Positions 1-6,824 are shown, numbered from the stretch's first letter. The stretch: 8,784 bases of DNA from Wenzhouxiangellaceae bacterium (GCA_023258355.1 JALQZL010000043.1:1-8784); one strand, 5' to 3'. Made by a program: numbers and translations. Notes: generated from the letters alone by a model not told the origin.

Positions 1-300
1 GATCGACGGTGGCCGACTGGCATCAATGTCGGGTTAGCCTTTGTTGACCAGCAGCACATCAAGCTCCGAGTATTTGAACGTGGCGTTGGACCCACGTTGG
101 CTTGCGGCAGCGGCGCCTGCGCAGCGGTAATTGCGTCAGCTCAACCTGGTGATGCCACTCACGACTTCACCATCACCCAGCCCGGCGGAACGCATGTGGT
201 AAATTGGTCTGGTAAATTTTTAGGCGATGACGTGCTCTCATTGGCGGGCGCGGTGTGCTGGGAAGACGAGGGCGTGATGACGAGGGTACTTCATTCATGA
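1..300 (+). CDS. dapF: Diaminopimelate epimerase, C-terminal part (5' end outside window)
   Basis: Converts LL- to meso-diaminopimelate in the cytoplasm, for lysine and peptidoglycan synthesis. The reading frame is open from base 1 and stops with TGA at 298-300, giving the last 99 residues. The GINVGLAFV stretch, then LRVFERGVGPTLACGSGACA, is the hallmark of the second DapF half. The first Cys of ACGSGACA (codon 103-105) is the second of the two catalytic cysteines; the first lies upstream of the window. The QPGG turn follows as in the family. The extreme C-terminus is unusual: where relatives usually have an HVYDGFI-like ending, this one reads AVCWEDEGVM and continues several residues further. 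The stop overlaps the ATG of the next gene (ATGA), which suggests coupled translation. The dapF-DUF484-xerC order is known from gammaproteobacteria and supports the call. Confidence 0.94.
   Translation, partial: DRRWPTGINVGLAFVDQQHIKLRVFERGVGPTLACGSGACAAVIASAQPGDATHDFTITQPGGTHVVNWSGKFLGDDVLSLAGAVCWEDEGVMTRVLHS
282..286 (+). promoter_or_regulatory. Ribosome binding site deciding the DUF484 start
   Basis: GAGGG lies 10 bases before the ATG at 297 and inside the dapF coding end. It favours that start over an in-frame ATG at 255, which would add 14 residues (MLGRRGRDDEGTSF) buried in dapF and unlike the family. Confidence 0.55.
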
Positions 301-998
301 CAAAGCCGGATTCAAACCCTGAACTGGATAGCGAAACGGTTTCTAAGTGGCTGGAGAGCCATCCAGACTTCTTTCTCAATCACGCCGAGTTAATGAGTGC
401 ACTGGTTTGGCCAGATGAGACGGCAACACCTGCTGGTGCAACCTCGATGATGGAGTTCCAATCGCGACGACTGAAGTCTGAGCTATCGAAATTGCGTGAG
501 CAGCTGCAGACGTTGACGCTTGTGGCAAAAGACAATGAGGGATTGATGCTTCGGCTGCATCTAATGACGCTGTCATTGATGGTTCAGCCCGCGCCCCAAG
601 ACTTTGTCCTCGCATTATTTTCAACCCTGCGTGAGCAGTTTGGCGCGGATGTTATCGCCCTTCACCTACTGAATCCGGCCGATTCACTCGACGAGCTAGA
701 GAGCGTTTTTTTATGGAGCGCTCAGGACCTCAGCTGGACATCACCTATTGACGGACTACAGACGCCACAGTGTGGTCGCTTTACCCAGCAAAAATTGAAT
801 AGTCTCTTTCCTGAAGCGACGTTGAAGATTCAATCAGCCGCTATGGTGCCAATGGCTGGGATAGGCCTACTCGCCATCGGATCAACCGATCAAGCAAAAT
901 TCCAACCGCAGATGGGCACTTTGTTTTTGGAACTTCTGGCAACCACCATTGTTCACTGCCTGAGCGCCAATCAATCCCCTACTGATGAGCGAAACTGA
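297..998 (+). CDS. DUF484 family protein (GAF-like), between dapF and xerC
   Basis: A 233-residue protein of the DUF484 family, whose biochemical role is not established. The N-terminal helical region shows the typical VSKWLESHPDFFLNHAELM pattern (residues 15-33). A helical, probably coiled-coil stretch follows at about 49-95 (SMMEFQSRRLKSELSKLREQ, then DNEGLMLRLHLMTLSLM). A GAF-like alpha/beta domain covers about 100-222, ending in the conserved GLLAIGSTDQAKFQPQMGTL run (190-209). I see no catalytic motif, signal peptide or membrane segment, so it is probably cytoplasmic. Its start overlaps the dapF stop and its end overlaps the xerC start by 14 bases. Family members usually sit directly before xerC, which is why a link to recombinase function or cell division is sometimes guessed; nothing in the sequence proves this. 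Confidence 0.9.
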   Translation: MTKPDSNPELDSETVSKWLESHPDFFLNHAELMSALVWPDETATPAGATSMMEFQSRRLKSELSKLREQLQTLTLVAKDNEGLMLRLHLMTLSLMVQPAPQDFVLALFSTLREQFGADVIALHLLNPADSLDELESVFLWSAQDLSWTSPIDGLQTPQCGRFTQQKLNSLFPEATLKIQSAAMVPMAGIGLLAIGSTDQAKFQPQMGTLFLELLATTIVHCLSANQSPTDERN

Positions 999-1884
999 CC
1001 TTTCAATTTCCCATGCGATGTCTGGATTTCTCTCACGAATTGCGAGAGAGGGTGCACTCAGTGAAGCGACGCAACAAGCCTACCGTCGAGATCTCGAAGC
1101 CCTGTCGGCATGGTGTGACAAGCAAGCCATTGTCTTAATTGCATCCTTAGACACGTCTGCGCTGAGAGCTTTCGCCGCAGCTGAGCATCGGCGGGGCTTG
1201 AGTGCACGCTCAATACAGCGGCGCTTATCTGGGCTGAGGCGCTTTTTTAAAGCGCTTCGACAGCAAGGTCTGATCAAAGGGGATCCAACAGAGGGTATCA
1301 AAGCGCCTAAAGTGCGTCGGAAGCTCCCAGAGGCGTTGGATATTGATCAAGTCATGTCACTGTTGAACATTCCAGACACCTCCCTTCTTGGCCTGAGAGA
1401 CAAAGCCATGCTGGAACTTTTTTATGCCAGCGGCTTGCGAGTCAGCGAATTAAAAGGACTGACCTGGGGTGACTTCGATTTTGAGGAGGGCTTGGTGCGG
1501 GTCATGGGCAAAGGAAAAAAAGAGCGGCTCATCCCTGTCGGTAGGTATGCGTTGGAGGCTCTCAGTCATTGGCGTACACAGTTGCCACCAGCGACTCAGG
1601 ATGTGTTTACCAATCCCCATGGTCGGCCATTGACTGTTAGAGCAATCCAAAAACGAGTGGCCTACTGGTCTCAGAAGCAGGGCCTTGATCAACGGGTGCA
1701 CCCTCATCAATTGCGACACTCCTTCGCCTCACACATTTTGCAATCGTCGGGGGATCTTCGCGCAGTACAAGAGCTCCTCGGGCATGCCAACCTCTCCACA
1801 ACGCAAATCTATACTCATCTGGACTATCAGCACCTGGCAAAAGTCTACGACGAGACCCACCCAAGAGCCAAAAAATCCCCGTAG
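985..1884 (+). CDS. xerC: Site-specific tyrosine recombinase XerC
   Basis: With XerD it resolves chromosome dimers at dif sites during cell division. The protein has 299 residues, the usual XerC length. The N-terminal SAM-like DNA-binding domain spans about 10-100 (TQQAYRRDLEAL, then LSARSIQRRLSGLRRFF). The catalytic domain has all six active residues: R152 in ASGLRVSEL, K176 in GKGKKER, H241 and R244 in HPHQLRHSFA, H267 in LLGHANL, and the nucleophile Y276 in STTQIYTH. The ending YDETHPRAKKSP matches the XerC type (YDAAHPRAKRGK in E. coli) and not XerD. The position after dapF and DUF484 also fits XerC. Start ATG 985 lies inside the preceding gene with no clear Shine-Dalgarno, so translation is probably coupled. 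The E. coli neighbour yigB is not downstream; a 90-base gap and hslV follow. Confidence 0.96.
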   Translation: MSETDLSISHAMSGFLSRIAREGALSEATQQAYRRDLEALSAWCDKQAIVLIASLDTSALRAFAAAEHRRGLSARSIQRRLSGLRRFFKALRQQGLIKGDPTEGIKAPKVRRKLPEALDIDQVMSLLNIPDTSLLGLRDKAMLELFYASGLRVSELKGLTWGDFDFEEGLVRVMGKGKKERLIPVGRYALEALSHWRTQLPPATQDVFTNPHGRPLTVRAIQKRVAYWSQKQGLDQRVHPHQLRHSFASHILQSSGDLRAVQELLGHANLSTTQIYTHLDYQHLAKVYDETHPRAKKSP

Positions 1885-1912
1885 AGCGCTTACAATAGGT
1901 TGGATTAGCCAC

Positions 1913-1928
1913 TATCTGCCCCCAGATA
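1913..1928. repeat. Short perfect inverted repeat upstream of hslV
   Basis: TATCTG - CCCC - CAGATA forms a 6-bp perfect stem with a 4-base loop, 46 bases before the hslV ATG. No T-run follows, so it is not an intrinsic terminator. It could be a small operator or 5'-leader hairpin, or chance. Confidence 0.35.
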
Positions 1929-1961
1929 AGTCTGAGGCTTGTTGAGTTGGGCATGCAAACT

Positions 1962-1968
1962 GGGAGAG
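1962..1968 (+). promoter_or_regulatory. Ribosome binding site of hslV
   Basis: The purine run GGGAGAG ends 6 bases before the ATG at 1975. It supports that start over the in-frame upstream TTG at 1939, which would add 12 residues unlike the family. Confidence 0.65.
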
Positions 1969-1974
1969 TTGTTC

Positions 1975-2517
1975 ATGGAGCAGTTCCACGGCACCACCAT
2001 CGTAGCAGTGCGTCGCCACAATCAAGTGGTGGTGGCTGGTGATGGTCAGGTCACTTACGGTGACACCATCATGAAAGCGCATGCGCGGAAGGTTCGAAAG
2101 CTCTATCACAATCAAGTGATCGGCGGTTTCGCTGGCGCGACCGCTGATGCATTCACTTTGTTTGAGCGTTTTGAGACCAAGTTGGAGATGCACTCTGGTC
2201 ACCTCACCAGAGCCGCAGTCGAGCTTGCAAAAGACTGGCGTACTGATCGGCTTTTAAGGCGACTGGAGGCCTTGTTGGTTGTCGCCGACGCCACAGCCTC
2301 TCTGATTATTTCCGGTACTGGTGATGTGATTGAACCGGAGGATAGCCTGATCGCGATCGGCTCAGGTGGTCCTTATGCGCAGGCTGCTGCATCCGCATTG
2401 CTGGCACACACACAATTGGATGCTAAGACAATTTGCTCAGAGGCCTTAAAGACAGCCGCCGACATTTGTATTTACACCAACCATAACTTCACCATTGAGA
2501 CACTGGAGATCACTTAG
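1975..2517 (+). CDS. hslV: ATP-dependent protease peptidase subunit HslV (ClpQ)
   Basis: Proteolytic core of the cytoplasmic HslVU protease: two stacked hexamer rings of an N-terminal-nucleophile threonine peptidase related to proteasome beta subunits. The predicted product has 180 residues. It begins MEQFHG followed by TTIVAVRR, so the nucleophile should be Thr7, exposed by removal of a six-residue propeptide. In E. coli the threonine directly follows the initiator Met. Other active-site residues are in place: D23 in AGDGQ, K39 in HARKV (Lys33 of the mature enzyme) and S130 in IGSGGPYAQAAA. The conserved GFAGATADAFTLFERFE and AVELAKDWRTDR blocks are intact. hslU starts 3 bases after its stop, as expected for this subunit pair. 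Confidence 0.97.
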   Translation: MEQFHGTTIVAVRRHNQVVVAGDGQVTYGDTIMKAHARKVRKLYHNQVIGGFAGATADAFTLFERFETKLEMHSGHLTRAAVELAKDWRTDRLLRRLEALLVVADATASLIISGTGDVIEPEDSLIAIGSGGPYAQAAASALLAHTQLDAKTICSEALKTAADICIYTNHNFTIETLEIT

Positions 2518-2520
2518 TCT

Positions 2521-3861
2521 ATGTCGCACATGACTCCTCGCGAAATTGTCCAAGAACTTGACCGGCATATCGTTGGACAATCGGAGGCCAAACGTGCCGT
2601 CGCGATTGCACTTCGAAATCGCTGGCGCCGCATGCAAGTGGACGAATCTCTCCAAAGTGAGATCACACCAAAAAATATCTTGATGATTGGGCCCACAGGC
2701 GTGGGCAAGACAGAGATCGCCAGACGCCTAGCAGCCTTGGCAGGATCACCATTTATCAAGGTGGAGGCCACCAAATTTACAGAAGTGGGTTATGTCGGTA
2801 AGGATGTTGAATCCATCATCAGAGACTTGGTTGAAACCTCAGTCAAAATGGCCCGTGAGGATGCCATGAAAAAAGTGCGTGCCAAAGCTGAGGATGCCGC
2901 CATTCAGAGGGTCGTCGACATCATGCTACCCAAGCGTCAGTCGTCAGGTTTTGCCAATGCGCCAGAGACAGAGGAAGACAGTCAAGCGCAAACCAGAAAA
3001 AAGTTACTCGATCGCCTTCTCAATGGAGAGTTGAACGAAAAGGAAATTGAAATTGATCTTCAAATGAATTTGGGGGTTGAGATCATGGCACCACCCGGCA
3101 TGGAGGAAATGACGGGCCAACTTCAACAAATGTTTTCAAACCTCTCTGGGCAAAAAAAACAAAAACGCAAGCTCAAAGTGAAAGACGCCATCCCCGTTTT
3201 AATTGAGGAAGAGGCCAATCGTCTCATCAATGATGAAGAGGTGAAGCAATCTGCGCTGACGATGGCCGAGAACAATGGCATCGTGTTCATCGATGAGATT
3301 GACAAGGTGGCGCGTCGGTCTGATGCATCCACCAGTGGTGAGGTGTCTCGCGAGGGGGTTCAACGAGACCTGTTGCCTTTGGTCGAAGGCTCGACGGTGA
3401 ATACCCGCTATGGCGCGATCAAGACAGACCATATTTTATTCATTGCCTCGGGCGCCTTCCATGTGGCTAAGCCATCTGACTTGGTGCCTGAGCTGCAAGG
3501 TCGCCTTCCGATTCGAGTTGAACTGAGCGCATTAGGTGTCGAGGACTTCAAGCGCATTCTCACAGAACCCAGCGCCTCTTTGATTACCCAATACAGAGCC
3601 CTGCTAGCCACAGAAGGCATTGATATCACCTTCGCCGATGATGCCATCACGAGGCTTGCGGAGATGGCGTTTTCTGTGAATGAACACACAGAAAATATCG
3701 GCGCGAGACGTCTCCACACCCTACTTGAGCGTCTGCTGGAGAACATTTCCTACAGCGCGCCGGATGCAGCCGATAAATCCTTGTTGGTCACAGCCAGCTA
3801 TGTCGATGAACATTTGCAGAGCTTGACCGAAAATGAAGACTTGAGTCGGTATATCCTGTAG
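2521..3861 (+). CDS. hslU: ATP-dependent protease ATPase subunit HslU (ClpY)
   Basis: AAA+ unfoldase that feeds substrates into HslV. The protein has 446 residues (443 in E. coli) and is highly conserved throughout. Seen in order: N-terminal MTPREIVQELDRHIVGQ; Walker A GPTGVGKT (57-64); pore loop GYVG (90-93) with the substrate-gripping Tyr91; the variable I domain (about 110-240) including GVEIMAPPGMEEMT; Walker B GIVFIDEID (253-261); SREGVQRDLLPLVEG; the arginine-finger region ELQGRLPIR (R328); sensor-2 motif ENIGARRLHT (R396); and the C-terminal tail EDLSRYIL, which docks into HslV. Nothing essential is missing. A run of eight A bases (3152-3159) encodes a lysine-rich part of the I domain. 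GGAG at 2505-2508, at the end of hslV, is a distant ribosome binding site. mlaF starts 2 bases after the stop. Confidence 0.98.
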   Translation: MSHMTPREIVQELDRHIVGQSEAKRAVAIALRNRWRRMQVDESLQSEITPKNILMIGPTGVGKTEIARRLAALAGSPFIKVEATKFTEVGYVGKDVESIIRDLVETSVKMAREDAMKKVRAKAEDAAIQRVVDIMLPKRQSSGFANAPETEEDSQAQTRKKLLDRLLNGELNEKEIEIDLQMNLGVEIMAPPGMEEMTGQLQQMFSNLSGQKKQKRKLKVKDAIPVLIEEEANRLINDEEVKQSALTMAENNGIVFIDEIDKVARRSDASTSGEVSREGVQRDLLPLVEGSTVNTRYGAIKTDHILFIASGAFHVAKPSDLVPELQGRLPIRVELSALGVEDFKRILTEPSASLITQYRALLATEGIDITFADDAITRLAEMAFSVNEHTENIGARRLHTLLERLLENISYSAPDAADKSLLVTASYVDEHLQSLTENEDLSRYIL

Positions 3862-3863
3862 CC

Positions 3864-4691
3864 ATGCCAGACACGCATTCACAAACTGCCCAGCCGACCA
3901 TTCAGTTTTCTGATGTCTCCCTCACGTTGGGGGGACGCAAAATCCTCGAGAAACTGGACTTGGCAATCCCTCAAGGTCAAGTGACGGCGATTATGGGGCC
4001 CAGTGGCGCTGGGAAAACAACCCTACTGCGGCTCATCACAGGACAACTCAAGCCCGACACTGGTCGTGTTTTAGTCAATGGGACGGCGGTGAATGAATTG
4101 TCACCCAAAGCACTCAACAGCTATCGCAAACAGTTGGGGGTCTTACTTCAAAATGGTGCCCTGTTCACCGATCTGACCTGTTTTGACAACGTTGCCCTAC
4201 CCCTTCGTGAGCACACAAATCTGCCAGAGTCTTTGATCAAGAATATTGTGTTGTTAAAGCTCCATACAGTCGGGCTTCGGGGAGCAGCGCATCTTTACCC
4301 GCGTGAATTATCTGGTGGCATGAACCGCCGCGTGGCCATGGCGCGGGCCATGGCGATGGATCCCCAACTGATGCTTTACGATGAGCCCTTCGCAGGACTT
4401 GACCCCATCTCCATGGGAATCTCCCTACGGCTCATTAGGCAAGTCAATGAAGCCCTTGGCATGACCAGCATCGTGGTGACTCACGATGTGCACGAGGTCA
4501 GGCAGCTGGCCCATCAAGCCTGCATTATTGCGAACGGGCATGTTATCGCCTTTGCGCCACCTGAAACATTGCAAGAGGATCCAGAGCCTTTGGTTCAACA
4601 GTTCATGCAGGGGCTCCCTGATGGCCCAGTCGCTTTTCATTACCCAGGCCCTAGCCTAGAGGCTGACTTTTTGGACGGGGATCAGCACTGA
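3864..4691 (+). CDS. mlaF: Phospholipid ABC transporter ATP-binding protein MlaF
   Basis: Cytoplasmic ATPase of the MlaFEDB complex, which moves phospholipids between the inner membrane and MlaC to preserve outer-membrane asymmetry. Of 275 residues, the ABC core shows Walker A GPSGAGKTT (45-53), Q-loop Q96 in LLQNGALF, signature LSGGM (149-153), Walker B LMLYDEPFAGLDP (169-181, catalytic E174) and H-loop H207 in VTHD. LSGGM in place of LSGGQ, and the C-terminal tail DGPVAFHYPGPSLEADFL, are typical of MlaF and separate it from other ABC ATPases; in E. coli this tail contacts the partner subunit. It starts 2 bases after hslU with no recognisable Shine-Dalgarno, so it probably depends on ribosomes finishing hslU. 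Its TGA overlaps the mlaE ATG by one base. Confidence 0.96.
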   Translation: MPDTHSQTAQPTIQFSDVSLTLGGRKILEKLDLAIPQGQVTAIMGPSGAGKTTLLRLITGQLKPDTGRVLVNGTAVNELSPKALNSYRKQLGVLLQNGALFTDLTCFDNVALPLREHTNLPESLIKNIVLLKLHTVGLRGAAHLYPRELSGGMNRRVAMARAMAMDPQLMLYDEPFAGLDPISMGISLRLIRQVNEALGMTSIVVTHDVHEVRQLAHQACIIANGHVIAFAPPETLQEDPEPLVQQFMQGLPDGPVAFHYPGPSLEADFLDGDQH

Positions 4692-5431
4692 TGATCAAAC
4701 CACTCCAAGAAATGGGTAAAGCGGTCGTTTTTCTCGGTCAAGCCATCAGCCGGATGAGGCTAACATCTCTTCAGTTTGGAGAGACGCTACGTCAAATTTA
4801 TTATGCCGGAGCGCGATCGCTTGTCATCATTGTGACCTGCGGGTTTTTCGTTGGATTGGTCCTTACCCTGCAGACCTACGATACCTTGACTCGGTTCGGT
4901 GCGGCTGACGCAGCCAGCACGGTCCTGGCGCTGTCACTGTTTCGTGAGCTCGGCCCAGTGCTCACCGCCATTTTATTTGCTGGGCGCGCTGGCACCTCCA
5001 TCACCGCTGAAATCGGCCTGATGCGTGCCACAGAGCAACTCGATGCACTCGACTTGATGGCCATTGATCCCATGGAGCGAATTGTGCAGCCAAGACTCAT
5101 CGCCGGATTGATTGCCGTCCCAGCATTGGTCATTATTTTCAACATGATGGCATTACTCGGTGGGGTATTCTTTGCTGTTTTTGTCATGGGCAACGACCCA
5201 ATGAGCTTTTGGGGCAACATGCAAAACTCAGTGGAGCTTGGCCGTGATTTTCTCCATGGTCTCGGCAAATCCATTGGTTTCGGTTTCCTGGCAGCTTGGC
5301 TCGCGGTTTACTTTGGATGGTCAGCCAAAGCCACTTCCGAGGGTGTTGCCTTGGCCACCACACAAACCGTGATCGCTACCGCTATTTCTGTCCTTGTTCT
5401 TGACTTTGTGTTGTCAGCATTCATGCTGTAA
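4691..5431 (+). CDS. mlaE: Phospholipid ABC transporter permease MlaE
   Basis: Inner-membrane permease of the MlaFEDB complex, 246 residues, near the family length (260 in E. coli). An amphipathic N-terminal region (1-42) precedes hydrophobic segments at about 43-64, 84-98, 136-163, 193-209 and 222-243. The MlaE/YrbE signature is clear: FRELGPVLTAILFAGRAGTS (84-103), then ITAEIGLMRATEQLDALDLM, a cytoplasmic coupling region that meets MlaF, and the motif ERIVQPRLIAGLIAVPAL. The final LDFVLSAFML is also typical. The start overlaps the mlaF stop (TGATG), with a G-rich stretch just upstream, so the two are translationally coupled. Confidence 0.96.
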   Translation: MIKPLQEMGKAVVFLGQAISRMRLTSLQFGETLRQIYYAGARSLVIIVTCGFFVGLVLTLQTYDTLTRFGAADAASTVLALSLFRELGPVLTAILFAGRAGTSITAEIGLMRATEQLDALDLMAIDPMERIVQPRLIAGLIAVPALVIIFNMMALLGGVFFAVFVMGNDPMSFWGNMQNSVELGRDFLHGLGKSIGFGFLAAWLAVYFGWSAKATSEGVALATTQTVIATAISVLVLDFVLSAFML

Positions 5432-5433
5432 TT

Positions 5434-5438
5434 GAAGG
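5434..5438 (+). promoter_or_regulatory. Ribosome binding site deciding the mlaD start
   Basis: GAAGG ends 5 bases before the ATG at 5444. The in-frame TTG at 5432 and GTG at 5438 would overlap this site and add residues before the MKSSNQIEI start expected of MlaD, so ATG 5444 is preferred. Confidence 0.6.
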
Positions 5439-5443
5439 TGACT

Positions 5444-5905
5444 ATGAAATCATCTAACCAAATAGAAATTACTGCCGGCATCTTTTTAGCCTTGGCCATT
5501 GCCGCACTCATTTTTTTGGCCCTGCAAGCCACTGACCGGGGGGTGGTATCCGGTGGCAGCTATGAAATTAGTGCGAGTTTCACCAACATTGGTGGCCTAA
5601 AACCAAAAGCCGTCGTTAGCTTGGGTGGTGTCTCCATAGGCACGGTCGAACGCATTGAGCTTGACCCCATCAGTTTTGAAGCCAAAGTCTTCATGCAGAT
5701 ATCAAATGATTATGCTGACTTACCTGAGGATACCTCGGCCTCTATCCTGACCGCGGGCATCTTGGGCGATCAGTATGTGGGATTGGAACCTGGTGGGTCA
5801 CCCATTGTGCTCGAAGATGGTGACCAAGTGCTCTTAACAAATTCAGCGATGGTTCTTGAACAACTCATTACCAAGTATCTACTCAGCGGAGACGCACAGG
5901 AATGA
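5444..5905 (+). CDS. mlaD: MCE-domain phospholipid-binding subunit MlaD
   Basis: Inner-membrane-anchored protein that forms a hexameric ring on MlaE and passes lipid to or from MlaC. The product is 153 residues with one N-terminal transmembrane helix (about 10-28, ITAGIFLALAIAALIFLALQ) and a single MCE domain (about 39-117). Key MCE features are FTNIGGLKPKAVVSLGGVSI (46-65) and the hydrophobic pore-loop motif GILGDQYVGLEPGG (105-118). The C-terminal SAMVLEQLITKYLL helix (134-147), which lines the central channel in relatives, is present. The protein then stops within about six residues, whereas E. coli MlaD (183 residues) carries a further low-complexity tail. The start is set 12 bases after the mlaE stop, and the ATGA end overlaps mlaC. 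Confidence 0.95.
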   Translation: MKSSNQIEITAGIFLALAIAALIFLALQATDRGVVSGGSYEISASFTNIGGLKPKAVVSLGGVSIGTVERIELDPISFEAKVFMQISNDYADLPEDTSASILTAGILGDQYVGLEPGGSPIVLEDGDQVLLTNSAMVLEQLITKYLLSGDAQE

Positions 5906-6531
5906 AGCCCAGCTTTTGGTATCCCCTCATCATTGCTCTGGTTTGCCTTTTCGCCGGGAACTCACAGGGCATCGCTCAGTCGCCACCCGATCAGCTGATC
6001 ATGGAGCTCACTGATGAGCTCTATGAGCTGGTGGATGGGCAACGAGAAGCCTACCGTGCTGATCCAAGCTTACTCAAGACAGAAGTGGACGGTCGCATGC
6101 GCCAGCACGTGGATACTCAATATTCAGCACGACTCGTCTTGGGGCGTTATGGCCGAGGTTTGGCGCCCGAGAAAATCACTGCTTTCGCTGATGCGCTAGG
6201 AAGCTCCTTGATGGATCAATACGCCACCAGGCTACTCGACTTCGACCGTGGCAATACCGTTGAAGTGCTGCCCTTCGAGAAAGATCAAGACCCTCGGAGA
6301 ACCCGGGTAAGAACGCGACTTAAGCTTGACAGCGGTTCTTTTATGCCCGTGGATTATGTGTTGCGTCTGGTTGACGGTCAATGGTTGGTATTTGATGTCA
6401 TTGTGGAAGGCATTTCCTACGTGGCCACTTTCCGAAATCAAATTGGTGAGCAAATTGCCCAAGAAGGATTCGAAGCCACGCTCGCCAGACTGCAGGAAGG
6501 TCAACTCTCACTGTCTGCAGAGGGCACATGA
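5902..6531 (+). CDS. mlaC: Periplasmic phospholipid-binding carrier MlaC (Tol-Tol-Ttg2 family)
   Basis: Soluble periplasmic shuttle carrying phospholipid between outer-membrane MlaA and inner-membrane MlaFEDB. Of 209 residues, 1-25 form a signal peptide (short charged start, hydrophobic core PLIIALVCLFAG, probable cut after GIA before Q26). The mature part matches the MlaC/Ttg2D family: MRQHVDTQYSARLVLGRYGR (66-85), the LAPEKITAFADAL helix, VRTRLKLDSGSFMPVDYVLR (136-155) and the strongly typical GQWLVFDVIVEGISYVATFR (159-178), followed by a C-terminal helix to ARLQEG. It overlaps mlaD by 4 bases (ATGA) and mlaB by 4 bases (ATGA), so translation of the three is probably coupled. Confidence 0.93.
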   Translation: MKPSFWYPLIIALVCLFAGNSQGIAQSPPDQLIMELTDELYELVDGQREAYRADPSLLKTEVDGRMRQHVDTQYSARLVLGRYGRGLAPEKITAFADALGSSLMDQYATRLLDFDRGNTVEVLPFEKDQDPRRTRVRTRLKLDSGSFMPVDYVLRLVDGQWLVFDVIVEGISYVATFRNQIGEQIAQEGFEATLARLQEGQLSLSAEGT

Positions 6532-6824
6532 ACTCGATGGAAAATCTTCAACTAGAAGGGCCTTTAACCTCCGCCGAGGTGTGTCGCTGGCATACACAGC
6601 TGATGGGCTCAGCCATGCAAGGTCTGCCGAATGTTGTGTATCTTTCACAGGTGACACGTTGCGACTCTAGTGCGCTTGCCTTGCTCGTAGCCCTTCAGTC
6701 TAAAGCCACCAAACAAAGCCACCATTTAACTTTCGAAAACCCGCCTCAGGCACTCAAAACACTGGCGATGTTGGGCGGTGTTGATGGCCTTTTAGGGTGG
6801 GAATCCACCGAGCATGAGAGCTGA
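6528..6824 (+). CDS. mlaB: STAS-domain protein MlaB
   Basis: Small cytoplasmic STAS-domain subunit that binds MlaF and is needed for assembly and activity of MlaFEDB. The 98-residue product is almost entirely one STAS domain. The central motif VTRCDSSALALLVALQ (42-57) corresponds to the conserved DSSGxALL loop and helix, with D46, S47 and S48. NPPQALKTLAMLGGVDGLL (71-89) is the usual C-terminal helix region. The rest is divergent, as is common for MlaB, so assignment rests on the motif, the size and the place directly after mlaC. The ATG at 6528 overlaps the mlaC stop. GAGGG at 6520-6524 is only 3 bases from it and 12 bases from a second in-frame ATG at 6537, so the exact start is uncertain by three residues. 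Confidence 0.88.
   Translation: MNSMENLQLEGPLTSAEVCRWHTQLMGSAMQGLPNVVYLSQVTRCDSSALALLVALQSKATKQSHHLTFENPPQALKTLAMLGGVDGLLGWESTEHES

Larger units (their letters stand above)
1885..1974 (+). other. Intergenic gap between xerC and hslV; probable site of the hslVU-mla promoter
   Basis: This is the longest non-coding stretch in the window and the only gap big enough for a promoter. I find no good match to the heat-shock sigma-32 pattern (CTTGAA, then CCCCATNT). A weak sigma-70-like pair is present: TTACAA at 1890-1895 and TATCTG at 1913-1918 with 17 bases between, each matching about half of the consensus. TACAAT at 1891-1896 resembles a -10 box but has no -35 at the right distance. A short inverted repeat lies at 1913-1928. 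Promoter activity is inferred from position more than from sequence. Confidence 0.3.

Noticed and set aside
985..1884. Tyrosine recombinase as a phage or integron integrase marking a mobile element
   Set aside because: Length, the XerC-type C-terminus and the dapF-DUF484 context identify the housekeeping XerC. No attachment sites or cargo genes are nearby.
1891..1896. TACAAT as a strong sigma-70 -10 box for hslVU
   Set aside because: At 17 bases upstream the -35 position is an A-rich stretch inside the xerC end with no TTGACA likeness.
1913..1928. Inverted repeat as a terminator after xerC
   Set aside because: The stem is only 6 bp and no run of T follows on either strand, so an intrinsic terminator is not supported. 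It is kept only as a short repeat.
1637..1954. 105-codon minus-strand open frame over the xerC end and the intergenic gap
   Set aside because: It is mostly antisense to the XerC catalytic core, with an arginine- and proline-rich translation typical of a shadow frame.
4334..4355. Direct repeat of GGCCATGGCG (4334-4343 and 4346-4355), each containing a palindrome
   Set aside because: It encodes the conserved VAMARAMAMD segment after the ABC signature of MlaF. The alternating Ala/Met codons explain the repeat.
6326..6670. 114-codon plus-strand open frame across mlaC and mlaB
   Set aside because: It is out of frame with both recognised Mla genes and its translation resembles no family I know.
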